64,000 bases of DNA from Betaproteobacteria bacterium HGW-Betaproteobacteria-11 (GTDB lineage Bacteria; Pseudomonadota; Gammaproteobacteria; Burkholderiales; Rhodocyclaceae): the NCBI GenBank assembly GCA_002842395.1, contig PHCV01000004.1, positions 62,001 through 126,000 of the forward strand. The letters are read 5' to 3'. Numbering within the stretch: position 1 is the stretch's first letter; each line of letters begins with the position of its first letter. The translations under genes were made by a program, and so were the position numbers. Shown one piece after another: positions 39,710-48,956 of the stretch. The notes beneath the pieces are model-generated. The model was given only the letters and a program-made list of their open reading frames with translations. It did not search any database and was not told the origin of the DNA.

Positions 39710-40951
39710 ATGGCGTTGATCGTTCAGAAGTATGGTGGCACTTCGATGGGTTCCGCAGAGCGGATCCGCAATGTCGCCAAACGGGTTGCGCGCTGGAAAT
39801 CCAAAGGGAATCAGGTGGTTGTCGTGGTTTCCGCGATGAGTGGCGAAACCAACCGGCTGATTGCCCTGGCCAAGGAGGTTTCTCCGCAGCCCGATCCGCG
39901 CGAGCTCGATGTGATGATATCGACCGGTGAGCAGGTCAGCATTGCCTTGCTGGCCATGGCGTTGCGTGATCTCGGCATCAAGGCCAGAAGCTATACCGGC
40001 GGACAGGTCAAGATTCTGACCGACAGCGTGTTTACCAAGGCACGGATTCTCGATATCGAAGGCAACAACATCAAGCGCGATCTGGATAACGATACCGTGG
40101 TTATCGTTGCCGGGTTCCAGGGCGTCGATGCCGACGGGAATATCACCACCCTGGGGCGCGGCGGTTCGGACACGTCAGGCGTCGCCTTGGCGGCGGCATT
40201 GCAGGCGGACGAATGCCATATCTATACGGATGTCGATGGTGTTTATACCACCGATCCGCGCGTGGTTCCCGAGGCCAGAAAGCTCGACCGCATCACCTTC
40301 GAGGAAATGCTGGAAATGGCTAGCCTCGGCTCGAAGGTGCTGCAGATTCGTTCGGTGGAATTCGCCGGGAAATACAAGGTCAAGTTGCGTGTCCTCTCCA
40401 GTTTCGAGGAAGAGGGCCAGGAGACTTCAGGCACATTGATCACACTTGAGGAAGATTCAGACATGGAACATCCCATCATCTCCGGTATCGCGTTCAATCG
40501 CGACGAGGCCAAGCTGACCGTGCTTGGCGTACCCGACCGCCCCGGCATTGCTTACCAGATACTCGGTGCGATCGCCGATGCCAACATCGATGTCGACATG
40601 ATCATCCAGAATGTCGGTCATGACGGCACCACGGATTTTTCCTTCACGGTCAATCGTGGGGAGTACATGCGCGCCAGGAAAATCCTGGAAGAACAGATCA
40701 AGCCGCATGTCGGCGCCCGCGCGATCGATGGCGACAACAAGATCTGCAAGGTTTCCGCCGTGGGCGTCGGCATGCGTTCCCATCCCGGCGTGGCGAGCAA
40801 GATGTTCAGGGTACTCGCCGAGGAGGGCATCAATATCCAGATGATTTCAACCTCGGAAATCAAGATATCGGTGGTAGTCGACGAGAAATACATCGAACTC
40901 GCCGTGCGTACCTTGCACTCAGCGTTTGGATTGGATCAGATTACGGCCTGA
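39710..40951 (+). CDS. lysC: aspartate kinase
   Basis: A 413-residue monofunctional aspartokinase starting MALIVQKYGGTSMGSAERIR. The kinase domain (TLGRGGSDTSGVALAAAL) is followed by two ACT domains (LTVLGVPDRPGIAYQILGAI, and ISTSEIKISVVVDEKY). It phosphorylates aspartate for lysine/threonine/methionine synthesis and is likely feedback-inhibited through the ACT domains. The longer frame to 39551 is rejected because the family starts at residue 54 of that frame. No RNA switch is seen. Confidence 0.96.
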   Translation: MALIVQKYGGTSMGSAERIRNVAKRVARWKSKGNQVVVVVSAMSGETNRLIALAKEVSPQPDPRELDVMISTGEQVSIALLAMALRDLGIKARSYTGGQVKILTDSVFTKARILDIEGNNIKRDLDNDTVVIVAGFQGVDADGNITTLGRGGSDTSGVALAAALQADECHIYTDVDGVYTTDPRVVPEARKLDRITFEEMLEMASLGSKVLQIRSVEFAGKYKVKLRVLSSFEEEGQETSGTLITLEEDSDMEHPIISGIAFNRDEAKLTVLGVPDRPGIAYQILGAIADANIDVDMIIQNVGHDGTTDFSFTVNRGEYMRARKILEEQIKPHVGARAIDGDNKICKVSAVGVGMRSHPGVASKMFRVLAEEGINIQMISTSEIKISVVVDEKYIELAVRTLHSAFGLDQITA

Positions 40952-40990
40952 GCCTGGTCACGGGGGTTCAGAACGCCGAGGGCCCTTGCT

Positions 40991-41362
40991 TCAGGATTTC
41001 GTGTCCGGGTCCTTGTTCAGCAGTTGCTTCAACCCGGCAAAGGGGGAATGGGTGCTGTGAACGTCGGAGGACGGCGTGTGCCCCGATGCCTGGTTCCCCG
41101 TCGCCTCCAGCTGCCGCTGATGTTCGTTGTCATGGCAATAGAGACAAAGCAGCTCCCAGTTGCTGCCATCCGGCGGGTTGTGGTGGTGGTTGTGATCCCG
41201 GTGATGGACGGTCAATTCACGCAGATTATCCCGGGTGAATTCGCGGGCGCAGCGGCCGCAAATCCAGGGGTAAATTTTCAGCGCCTGTTCGCGGTAGCCT
41301 TGCTCGCGTTGCTCGGCGGAACGTCTGGCATCGGCAACCAGTCGATCCAGTTTGTCCGACAT
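40991..41362 (-). CDS. HNH nuclease (YajD-like)
   Basis: A 123-residue protein with a zinc-finger-like CGRCAREF and the HNH core LTVHHRDHNHHHNPPDGSNW, LLCLYCHDNEHQ. The family YajD is a conserved small HNH nuclease of unknown target. The start at 41362 (MSDKLDRLVADARRS) is preferred over 41374. It lies 22 bases after the small zinc-ribbon gene, in the same direction. Confidence 0.85.
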   Translation of the reverse strand: MSDKLDRLVADARRSAEQREQGYREQALKIYPWICGRCAREFTRDNLRELTVHHRDHNHHHNPPDGSNWELLCLYCHDNEHQRQLEATGNQASGHTPSSDVHSTHSPFAGLKQLLNKDPDTKS

Positions 41363-41384
41363 CGAGGGCGCCACGGTGGCGGGC

Positions 41385-41624
41385 CTATTTTTCCTGGAGC
41401 AGGCTGTTCAGGCGCTGGGCGCGCGCACGCGACTCGGCCTTGTTCATTTCGGACACCTGGCGGCCGTAGGCTTCACGTGCCTCGGGTCCGCGCCGGGTGG
41501 CTTCGATACTGCGGATGCAGCGCCAGCGCTTTCCTGTCTTGGTGACCATCAGACGCATCTCGTTCCGTGGATGATGCGTCCGGCAATGGTAACAATAGGT
41601 GGGTTCAGTCGATTCTGTTGGCAT
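41385..41624 (-). CDS. small conserved zinc-ribbon-like protein
   Basis: A 79-residue protein with CYHCRTHHPRNEM and a later RWRCIRSIEA, giving three cysteines and several histidines that could hold zinc. The rest is charged and helical. I do not recognise a function. It is directly upstream of the HNH nuclease and may be co-transcribed. Confidence 0.6.
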   Translation of the reverse strand: MPTESTEPTYCYHCRTHHPRNEMRLMVTKTGKRWRCIRSIEATRRGPEAREAYGRQVSEMNKAESRARAQRLNSLLQEK

Positions 41625-41761
41625 GAGGCTGTAATGACTAAAACTCGGTACCTTCGATTATGCTGGGTTTCATGTGACCAGTGCTAGCTGGCCACCCAAT
41701 TCCAGAAAAAATCCGTTCGATCGGGAAAGGACGCGGAAGCAAGTCCAGATCCTCATCTGAC

Positions 41762-41836
41762 TGGTGGGCGGTACTGGGATCGAACCAGTGGCTTCCACCG
41801 TGTGAAGGTGGCACTCTACCGCTGAGTTAACCGCCC
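41762..41836 (-). tRNA. tRNA-Val (anticodon CAC)
   Basis: A 75-base tRNA with CCA end. The acceptor GGGCGGT pairs with ACCGCCC; anticodon stem CCACC / GGTGG with loop TTCACAC gives anticodon CAC; the T arm has GGTTCGATCC. Confidence 0.97.
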
Positions 41837-41940
41837 GGAAAGGGTCTCGCATTTAAGCACGATGCGGTGTCGTCAGTCAATAATCCGGTCTCCGGGTGAC
41901 GTAAAATCGGGCATTCCAACTTCGTCTCCCAATATTCATA

Positions 41941-43341
41941 ATGGCTCAGGTGCGTACCCGTTTTGCTCCCAGTCCCACTGGCTTCCTTCATATCGGCGGC
42001 GCCCGTACGGCACTGTTCTCCTGGGCCTTTGCCCGCCATTACGGGGGCACGTTCATCCTGCGCATCGAGGATACGGATCTTGAACGTTCGACTCCCGAGG
42101 CCGTGCAGGCGATTCTGGATGGCATGCACTGGCTGGGATTGTCCTGCGACGAGGGGCCGTTCTACCAGACCCGACGCATGGAGCGCTACAAACAGGTGAT
42201 CGACGACATGCTCGCCGCGGGAACGGCGTATCGCTGTTACATGACGCGAGAAGAGCTGGATGCCTTGCGTGCCGAGCAGGAGATCCGCAAGGAAAAGCCC
42301 CGCTACGACGGGCGCTGGCGGCCCGAGGCAGGAAAAATACTGCCTCCGTCACCGGTCGGCGCTCCTTTCGTGGTGCGCTTTCGCAACCCGACGACGGGCG
42401 TGGTGAGTTGGGATGATCGGGTCAAGGGGCGCATCGAATTCGAGAATGCGGAACTCGACGATTTCATCATTGCCCGCTCGGATGGTTCGCCGACCTACAA
42501 CTTTTGCGTGGTGGTGGATGACCGGGACATGGCCATTACCCATGTCATCCGTGGCGACGACCATGTGAATAACACGCCGCGCCAGATCAATCTGCTACAG
42601 GCGCTGGGGGCGCCGGTGCCACGCTATGCCCACCTGTCGATGATTCTCGGCGACGATGGTCAGAAACTTTCCAAACGGCATGGCGCCGTGTCGGTGATGC
42701 AGTACGAGGAGGATGGATATCTGCCGGAGGCCGTGCTGAATTATCTGGCCCGCCTGGGTTGGTCACATGGCGATGACGAGATTTTCTCCAGCGAACAATT
42801 CGTCGCCTGGTTCGATCTCGATCACATCACGGCTTCGGCGGCCCAGTTCAATACCGAGAAGCTCAATTGGCTGAATGCGCATTACATCAGGCAGGCCGAT
42901 CCGCATTGGCTGGGCGCGGAGATGGGTAAGCGGCTGGCGTGCAATGGCATCGTGACAGCGGATGGCCCGGATATCCGGCGCGTGCTGGTACTGTATCGGG
43001 ACCGGGTCAGTACCCTGAACGAACTGGCCGATGCGATTCATTCGTTCTACGTTGTCCCGCATCCTGCGGCGGAGCTTCGTGCCCAGCACCTGACCGAGAC
43101 GGCCTTGGGCGCTTTGGCCGCCCTGCGCGAGAACCTGTCGGCATGCGTCTGGCAAGTGGCCGAGCTGGGGCAGGCGGTCAAGCAGACAGCCAGTGCAGCG
43201 GGTTTGAAAATGCCGCAAGTCGCCATTCCGTTACGCGTTGCCTTGCTTGGGATGCCGCAATCGCCGTCGATCGACAGTGTCCTCGAAGTCATGGGGCGTG
43301 AGCGCGTGCTGCAACGGATCGATGCGGTGTTGCACGGCTGA
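41941..43341 (+). CDS. gltX: glutamate-tRNA ligase
   Basis: A 466-residue class I synthetase: [20 protein letters not shown] (HIGH motif), the catalytic [13 protein letters not shown] and the KMSKS equivalent [14 protein letters not shown]. It charges tRNA-Glu. The length and the absence of obvious frame breaks indicate a functional gene. A tRNA-Val gene sits upstream on the opposite strand. Confidence 0.97.
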   Translation: MAQVRTRFAPSPTGFLHIGGARTALFSWAFARHYGGTFILRIEDTDLERSTPEAVQAILDGMHWLGLSCDEGPFYQTRRMERYKQVIDDMLAAGTAYRCYMTREELDALRAEQEIRKEKPRYDGRWRPEAGKILPPSPVGAPFVVRFRNPTTGVVSWDDRVKGRIEFENAELDDFIIARSDGSPTYNFCVVVDDRDMAITHVIRGDDHVNNTPRQINLLQALGAPVPRYAHLSMILGDDGQKLSKRHGAVSVMQYEEDGYLPEAVLNYLARLGWSHGDDEIFSSEQFVAWFDLDHITASAAQFNTEKLNWLNAHYIRQADPHWLGAEMGKRLACNGIVTADGPDIRRVLVLYRDRVSTLNELADAIHSFYVVPHPAAELRAQHLTETALGALAALRENLSACVWQVAELGQAVKQTASAAGLKMPQVAIPLRVALLGMPQSPSIDSVLEVMGRERVLQRIDAVLHG

Positions 43342-43385
43342 TTGACATTTCGCCGGCCATGCGCGAGAGTGGCGGCGGAGGTTGT

Positions 43386-44291
43386 GTGCCCCGGACCTGG
43401 ATTCCACTTTCGCTCTGCGCTTTGATGACCGCATGCGCCTCGGCCCCCGAGGAGCGCAAGGCGTGGCCGGTTGCCGCCCCTCTGAGAGAGGTGAGTGCGG
43501 CTTATTCCGAATTCGACATGCGGGTCCAGTTGCTGACCGCGGCCGAAGCGCCTGCCTGCGGTGAGGCGGAGTGTGGGCCGAGTCGGGCTTTTGACCAGCA
43601 AGTCGCGTTGTTGAGCCAGCGCCTCGTCGCTGCCGCCCGGCAACAACAGGTCGCCGCGGGCCAGCAACCGCTTCACTTCGAATTTCTGATTGCCGATAAG
43701 CGCGATGCGGGCACGGTGTCGAATGCGAGCGGCAAGATCGTGATTTATCGTGGTGTACATCGGCTGGCCCTCGATGACGGCGCCCTGGCCTTTGTTCTGG
43801 CATGTGAAATGGGGCATGTCATGGCCGGCCATCATGAGGATAACGTGGCCACGACTCTGGCGGTGACCATTGCGGCACAGGTGCTGTTCCCGGTGCTCAA
43901 CCTTTTTCGTGGCACGGCCGCCGCCGTGTCGGCAAATGCGACAAGCACGGCGCTGACCAGCTCGGCCGCTTCTTTCGCCGGTTCCCGGATACTGCAGGCC
44001 AGCGATCGGCCGCAACAAGTGCGTGCAGCGGAAGACATCGCCCTGCACCTGTTGGTGGCGGCCGGGTGGAATATGCGCGAAGTCAGCGACCAGCTCGAAA
44101 GATTGCCTGCGGCAGCAGGCGATGAAACGGCTTGGAATGGCGAATTGCGCAACGCTGCATTGCACATCGCCAGCCTGATGCAGGGGCCACTGCCCGAACG
44201 GACGGAAACCGCAAGCGCGGCTCCCGTGCAGGTGGCGTCCGGGGCTGCGCCGCAGGTGGCTCAGTTGCGCGGCGTCAGCACGCCGTTCTGA
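43386..44291 (+). CDS. M48-peptidase-like lipoprotein with altered active site
   Basis: About 301 residues from a GTG at 43386 behind GGAGG; the signal is PRTWIPLSLCALMTAC (lipobox). The peptidase M48-like segment reads LAFVLACEMGHVMAGHHEDN: the canonical HExxH has become CExxH, so one zinc ligand is lost or replaced by Cys. A later AAEDIALHLLVAAGW resembles the third-ligand helix. It may be an inactive or re-purposed peptidase. An ATG at 43359 is an alternative start. The end overlaps the convergent glycine-zipper gene. Confidence 0.75.
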   Translation: MPRTWIPLSLCALMTACASAPEERKAWPVAAPLREVSAAYSEFDMRVQLLTAAEAPACGEAECGPSRAFDQQVALLSQRLVAAARQQQVAAGQQPLHFEFLIADKRDAGTVSNASGKIVIYRGVHRLALDDGALAFVLACEMGHVMAGHHEDNVATTLAVTIAAQVLFPVLNLFRGTAAAVSANATSTALTSSAASFAGSRILQASDRPQQVRAAEDIALHLLVAAGWNMREVSDQLERLPAAAGDETAWNGELRNAALHIASLMQGPLPERTETASAAPVQVASGAAPQVAQLRGVSTPF

Positions 44292-44917
44292 ACGCGGACG
44301 CGATCGCCACTGCGCCATTCCGGTAATGTCGTGCTGCTGAAGGTGCGTGTCGTCCCGTCGTTGAAGCGCACCACGACGTCATAGCGCTTGGTCTTCTTGA
44401 CCGATTTTTCGATGGCATTGCCGGCTACCGCGCCGCCAACCACACCGAGCACCGTGGCCACCGTGCGGCCGTCGCCCCTGCCGATCTGGTTGCCCAGCAC
44501 GCCGCCCGCCACGCCGCCGGCGACGGCGCCGACACCACTGCCTTCCGGCTCGACCATGACTTCGTTAACCGCGGCGACGATGCCGCAATCGGCGCAAGCC
44601 GCCGAGGCCGAGGTGGAACGTGCCGAAGTCGGCGCTGGCGAGACGGCGGCGCGCTGTTTTCTGGGCTTGGCCGCGGATTTCACCTCCTTGGTCTGGGTTG
44701 CTACGGTCGGCGCGGAGGCGGAAGGCGTTGCTGCGGGAGGTAAATCGTTTGTCGCCGGAGGAGTTCCAAGCGCCGCGGAAGATTCTGCCGGTTTCCCCCC
44801 GGAACCGGGTAGCCAGCCGGCAAAGTAGCCGACGCCGGCCAGGCTGACGGCGATTACGGATAGCGAGGCAATGAGGACCAGCGGATGCAGGGCGGATTTG
44901 GTCGGACTCGGTTCCAT
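44261..44917 (-). CDS. glycine-zipper 2TM-domain envelope protein
   Basis: A 218-residue protein: one N-terminal membrane anchor (LVLIASLSVIAVSLAGVGYF), a long Ala/Pro/Thr linker and a glycine-zipper domain (GVGAVAGGVAGGVLGNQIG, VLGVVGGAVAGNAIEKS) followed by a small beta domain (YDVVVRFNDGTTRTF). Similar SlyB-like proteins are envelope lipoproteins. AGGAG precedes the start. It overlaps the peptidase-like gene tail by 31 bases. Confidence 0.82.
   Translation of the reverse strand: MEPSPTKSALHPLVLIASLSVIAVSLAGVGYFAGWLPGSGGKPAESSAALGTPPATNDLPPAATPSASAPTVATQTKEVKSAAKPRKQRAAVSPAPTSARSTSASAACADCGIVAAVNEVMVEPEGSGVGAVAGGVAGGVLGNQIGRGDGRTVATVLGVVGGAVAGNAIEKSVKKTKRYDVVVRFNDGTTRTFSSTTLPEWRSGDRVRVQNGVLTPRN
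44625..44648 (+). repeat. dispersed short repeat copy inside the glycine-zipper gene
   Basis: GAAGTCGGCGCTGGCGAGAC then GGCG, core-perfect, in the low-complexity linker (minus-strand residues SPAPTSARS). Confidence 0.55.
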
Positions 44918-44999
44918 GATGGTCTCCTAGGGTGAAGGTGTACACGTGTCTTTAGCATAACGCAGATGCTGAACAAATGCCGACGCGTGAAAAGCGCGG

Positions 45000-46997
45000 T
45001 TACACCTTTTTGCGCGCTTCGTGCTCCCGACGCAGACGGCGCAACTGGAAGCGCGCCGGATCGGCGGCGGCGACCAACTCGTGCTCGAGCGGCAGCGGTT
45101 CGCCTGCCAGCTGGCTGGCCAGAAGTTCGGCCAGCAAGGGCGCCCAGACCATGCCGCGGGCACCGAGACCAAGCAAGACGTGCAAACCCGTTTCGCGTGG
45201 CACGCCATCCAGCGTGAGTCGGGTCGCCTGGTGGGGAGTGATCGGTGCGGGCACCGTACCGGCCAGGGGCAGCCGGTCGCCGGTCGCGCTGCGGATGCCG
45301 ACGCGACCGCCCAGCTGGCCGAGGTCCGCGGGTAGTTCGATTTGCGCCAAGGCGCCGGGCAGCAAAGCCTCGAACTGCGCCAGATTGTCCCGATGGTCTG
45401 CCACGCGCAGATCCAGACGCTCATCGTTGCGGTCGAAACTGGCGCCCACGCAGACCGTGCCCGCCGCCGGCGGGGTCAGATAGCCCTTGCGGCAGAGGAC
45501 GTGATGCAGCGCGGGCAGCGTCCGGCGGGTTGTGGGCAGGTAGGTCACCTGACCGCGAATCGGCATCAGGCTCAGGGTGAGATCGGCGGGCAGGAGACGG
45601 CTCGCGGCCATGGCATTGGCCAGAATCAGATGGGGCGCCCGGGCGCGTTGCCGGCCAGTGGCGTCGAACACTGCCCAGTCCGTGCCCAGCCGTTCGAGGC
45701 GGACGATCTCGCTATCGTAATGCGGCACAACACGATTGCCGGCGGCGGCCAGCAGCGCGGCGCAAAAGCTGGCGGGAGCGACCCAGCCACCGCCGGGAAA
45801 CCACCAGCCGCCATGAGCCAGCGGCTGGCCGACGAGGGCCTCGGCATCTTTGCGGGAAAGGAAGCTGGCGAAGCCGGCGGGGAAGGCGTGCGCCTCGACG
45901 GTATCGCGCTGTAGCCGTTCGTGCGCCGCATCGAGCGCAATCTGCACGACGCCGCACGACGCCCAGCGTACCTCCGCCAGCTCGGCCAGCCGGCGCAGGG
46001 CATGGAGATAGCAGGCGCGGGACAAGCGGCCGGCCAGCGCGTCATCCCGCGTCATCAACGGCAGGACGATGCCGGCCGGGTTTCCCGAAGCTTCCTGCGC
46101 CGGCTTGGAGTGGCGCTCGAACAGCTCGATCTGCCAGCCACGACGGGCCAGACATTCGCAGACGGCGGTGCCCGCCAGGCCGGCGCCGATGACAATGGCA
46201 CGATGTTGGGCAGTGTGTTGGGTGGCGAGGCCGGTGGCGGCAAGAGGTTTTTCCGGAGCGCAAAAACTCGGCGCCGGGGATACGGCGGGATGACGGCAGG
46301 CGATCAGCATTTCACGCTTGCTGGCGAAGCCGGGGCGGCGTTCCAGGCGCCAGCCAAGGTGTTCCAGCGTACGCCGAACCTCGCCGGCGACGCTCCAGGT
46401 GGCCAGCGTGGCCGTGGTTCGGGCAAGCCGGGTGAGTGTCGCCAGCAGCGTCGGCGACCACATCGCGGGATTCCTGGCGGGTGCGAAACCATCGAGATAC
46501 AGTGCATCGTAGCGGGCGGCGAGGCGGGCGAGTTGCTCCTCGGCCTCGCCGAAGAGCAGGGTCAGGCTGACCCGGCCGGCGGCGAAGTGCAGGCGATGAA
46601 AGCCGGGAACCAGCAACGGCCATTGCCGCACGAGCTGTGCCGACAGGGCTTCCAGTTCGGGAAAACGGGCCAGCGCACGCGCCAGATCGTCGTGGCGCAG
46701 GGGATGTTTTTCGACCCCGACATAGTGCAGGAAACCCGGTGCGCCGGCCATCTGCCAGGCCTGCCAGGTGACGAGAAAATTCAGCCCGAGGCCAAAGCCG
46801 GTTTCGATGATGACAAAGCCCGCCGAAGCGTCCGCCTGCCGCCACCGTGCCGGCAAATCGTTGCCCGCCAGAAAAACATGCCGCGCCTGTTCCAGGGCGC
46901 CGGCCGCCGAGTGATACACATCGGCATAGGCCGGTGCGAACGGCGTGCCATCCGCGGTCAGCGCCAGTTCCGCGGGAACCAGCGGCGGCTGGATCAT
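45000..46997 (-). CDS. mnmC: bifunctional tRNA mnm5s2U34 enzyme MnmC
   Basis: A 665-residue fusion, usual MnmC length. The N-terminal methyltransferase part has [20 protein letters not shown] and [15 protein letters not shown]; the C-terminal FAD oxidoreductase has [20 protein letters not shown]. MnmC finishes the wobble-U modification of tRNAs. It overlaps the lysS stop by four bases and is cotranscribed with it. One copy of the dispersed repeat lies within the linker between the two domains (46262-46286). Confidence 0.95.
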   Translation of the reverse strand: MIQPPLVPAELALTADGTPFAPAYADVYHSAAGALEQARHVFLAGNDLPARWRQADASAGFVIIETGFGLGLNFLVTWQAWQMAGAPGFLHYVGVEKHPLRHDDLARALARFPELEALSAQLVRQWPLLVPGFHRLHFAAGRVSLTLLFGEAEEQLARLAARYDALYLDGFAPARNPAMWSPTLLATLTRLARTTATLATWSVAGEVRRTLEHLGWRLERRPGFASKREMLIACRHPAVSPAPSFCAPEKPLAATGLATQHTAQHRAIVIGAGLAGTAVCECLARRGWQIELFERHSKPAQEASGNPAGIVLPLMTRDDALAGRLSRACYLHALRRLAELAEVRWASCGVVQIALDAAHERLQRDTVEAHAFPAGFASFLSRKDAEALVGQPLAHGGWWFPGGGWVAPASFCAALLAAAGNRVVPHYDSEIVRLERLGTDWAVFDATGRQRARAPHLILANAMAASRLLPADLTLSLMPIRGQVTYLPTTRRTLPALHHVLCRKGYLTPPAAGTVCVGASFDRNDERLDLRVADHRDNLAQFEALLPGALAQIELPADLGQLGGRVGIRSATGDRLPLAGTVPAPITPHQATRLTLDGVPRETGLHVLLGLGARGMVWAPLLAELLASQLAGEPLPLEHELVAAADPARFQLRRLRREHEARKKV
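46262..46286 (+). repeat. dispersed short repeat copy in the mnmC interdomain linker
   Basis: AAAAACTCGGCGCCGGGGAT then ACGGC, a diverged copy. It lies precisely where the two MnmC domains join (minus-strand linker [12 protein letters not shown]). Confidence 0.45.
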
Positions 46998-48508
46998 TCC
47001 GGGCGCATTTGCGGAAAGAGGATGACGTCGCGGATGGAGGGCGAGTCGGTCAGCAGCATCACCAGCCGGTCGATACCGATGCCGCAGCCGCCGGTCGGCG
47101 GCAGGCCGTATTCGAGGGCGCGAACGTAATCGGCATCGTAGTACATCGCTTCCTCGTCACCGGCTTCCTTGGCTTTGGCCTGTTCGAGAAAGCGGACGGC
47201 CTGATCTTCCGGGTCGTTGAGCTCGGAAAATCCATTGGCGATCTCGCGGCCGACGATGAACAGTTCGAAGCGCTCGGTGATCTCCGGGTTGTCATCGTTG
47301 CGGCGGGCCAGCGGCGAGACTTCGGCCGGATAGTCGATGATGTAGGTCGGTTCCCACAGCTCGGCCTCGGTGGTTTCCTCGAACAGCATCAGTTGCAGGC
47401 TGCCCAGGCCGGCATGGCGCAAATGCGGCTGCTTGAGATCGACCTTGAGGTCGGCCAGTTTTTGTTTGAGCCAGTCGATGTCGTTCAACTGCTCGAACGA
47501 AAAACCGGGATGGTAATGATGAATGGCGCCGACGATGGTGAAGCGGGCGAAGGGCTTGGAGAGATCGAGCGTCCGGCCCTGGTACTCGAACACCTCGGTG
47601 CCCAGCGCCTCGCGCGCCGAGTGACGCAGCAGGCCTTCGGTGAAATCCATCAACTTGGAATAGTTCGAGTAGGCCTCGTAGAACTCCATCATGGTGAATT
47701 CCGGATTGTGTCGCGGCGAGAGGCCTTCGTTTCTGAAATTGCGGTTGATCTCGAAGACTTTTTCGAAACCGCCGACCACCAGCCGCTTGAGATAAAGCTC
47801 CGGCGCGATGCGCAGGAACAGCTCCATGTCGAGGGCATTGTGATGCGTCTTGAACGGCTTGGCCGCCGCGCCGCCGGGAATCGAGTGCATCATCGGCGTT
47901 TCGACTTCGAGGAAACCATCCCGCGTCATGTAGTTGCGAATCGATTGCACCATGCGCGAGCGGGCAACGAAGGTGAAGCGCGTCTGTTCGTTGGTGATCA
48001 GATCGACGTAACGGCTGCGGTATTTCTGTTCGATGTCGGTCAGGCCGTGAAATTTTTCAGGCAGCGGACGCAGGGATTTGGTGAGCAGGCGAATCGAAGC
48101 GCAATGCACCGTCAATTCGCCGGTCTTGGTCTTCATCAGGGTGCCTTCGCAGCCGACGATATCGCCGTTGTCCCAGTGTTTGAACTCGCGGTGCGCTTCC
48201 TCGCCCGTGGCATCGTTGCTGATGAACAGCTGGATGCGGCCCGACATGTCCTGAATCGTGGCGAAGCTGGCCTTGCCCATGACGCGTTTGAGCAGGATGC
48301 GACCGGCCACCTTGACCGTGATCGGCATCGCTTCGAGTTCTTCACGGGTTTTTTCGCCATACAGTTCGTCAAGCCGGGCGGCGAGGTTTTCACGCGAGAA
48401 GTCATTGGGAAAAGCCTGGCCGGCGGCACGCCAGGCCTTGAGTTTTTCACGGCGCTCGGCGATCAGGCGGTTTTCGTCCTGCGGGGTGGGGCTTACGGTG
48501 TCGGTCAT
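46994..48508 (-). CDS. lysS: lysine-tRNA ligase (class II)
   Basis: A 504-residue LysS. OB-fold anticodon domain ([19 protein letters not shown]), motif 2 [20 protein letters not shown] and motif 3 [19 protein letters not shown]. It charges tRNA-Lys. The start at 48508 ([15 protein letters not shown]) is chosen over 48547. It heads a lysS-mnmC operon. Confidence 0.97.
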   Translation of the reverse strand: MTDTVSPTPQDENRLIAERREKLKAWRAAGQAFPNDFSRENLAARLDELYGEKTREELEAMPITVKVAGRILLKRVMGKASFATIQDMSGRIQLFISNDATGEEAHREFKHWDNGDIVGCEGTLMKTKTGELTVHCASIRLLTKSLRPLPEKFHGLTDIEQKYRSRYVDLITNEQTRFTFVARSRMVQSIRNYMTRDGFLEVETPMMHSIPGGAAAKPFKTHHNALDMELFLRIAPELYLKRLVVGGFEKVFEINRNFRNEGLSPRHNPEFTMMEFYEAYSNYSKLMDFTEGLLRHSAREALGTEVFEYQGRTLDLSKPFARFTIVGAIHHYHPGFSFEQLNDIDWLKQKLADLKVDLKQPHLRHAGLGSLQLMLFEETTEAELWEPTYIIDYPAEVSPLARRNDDNPEITERFELFIVGREIANGFSELNDPEDQAVRFLEQAKAKEAGDEEAMYYDADYVRALEYGLPPTGGCGIGIDRLVMLLTDSPSIRDVILFPQMRPE

Positions 48509-48518
48509 GATGATGATC

Positions 48519-48647
48519 TCAGTAGAAACGATGAACGGTGAAGCCAAGTGCCTTGGCAGCCTCGGCCTGGGTCTTGCTGGCGGTGGCGATCTGGCCCAGG
48601 TGCGAAAGCCCTTCGCGGGTTTTGCCGATGGCGAGGATTTTCGTCAT
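48519..48647 (-). CDS. possible 42-residue small protein upstream of lysS
   Basis: An open frame [18 protein letters not shown] followed by [20 protein letters not shown] and a short end. The composition and the helical [11 protein letters not shown] segment look protein-like, but there is no clear ribosome site. It could be a real small gene or leader peptide ahead of lysS. Confidence 0.3.
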   Translation of the reverse strand: MTKILAIGKTREGLSHLGQIATASKTQAEAAKALGFTVHRFY

Positions 48648-48956
48648 AGGGTCTGCGTATGACGCACAGGCAAAGGCGCGTATTGTGGCATATCAACCGG
48701 GCCTTGCCAGTCACGCCCGCGCAGCAAAGCACCTATCCGAGATGCTATTGGGGCAGGGCAACAAAAAGTCGGCGCTGGCGGGACGGCGGTTAGCGGCCGG
48801 AAGCCAGCCTGCAACCTGGGGCGGACTTTCGATGCTGGATGGTCGGTGTGCACGCTTCGGCAGTCATTCACCTCACGCGATTGGGTCGGGCCGTAGGGGT
48901 CGTTGGTGTTGGCCATGATATGCTGAACGCAATGATAATCGTGGAGCGCTCCGGCA
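48648..48956. other. gene-free boundary between core genes and defence island
   Basis: This 309-base stretch holds one copy of the dispersed repeat (48763-48787, AAAAAGTCGGCGCTGGCGGG) and no accepted gene. It should contain the promoter of the R-M operon; I see only a weak GATAAT at 48934. No att-like repeat is evident. Confidence 0.6.
48763..48787 (+). repeat. dispersed short repeat copy at the island edge
   Basis: AAAAAGTCGGCGCTGGCGGG then ACGGC. It is the last clear copy before the defence island, which itself lacks the repeat. Confidence 0.6.

Noticed and set aside
39502-39711. A 69-residue minus-strand frame between the HTH gene and lysC
   Set aside because: No ribosome site or family; it overlaps the lysC leader and the degenerate repeat.
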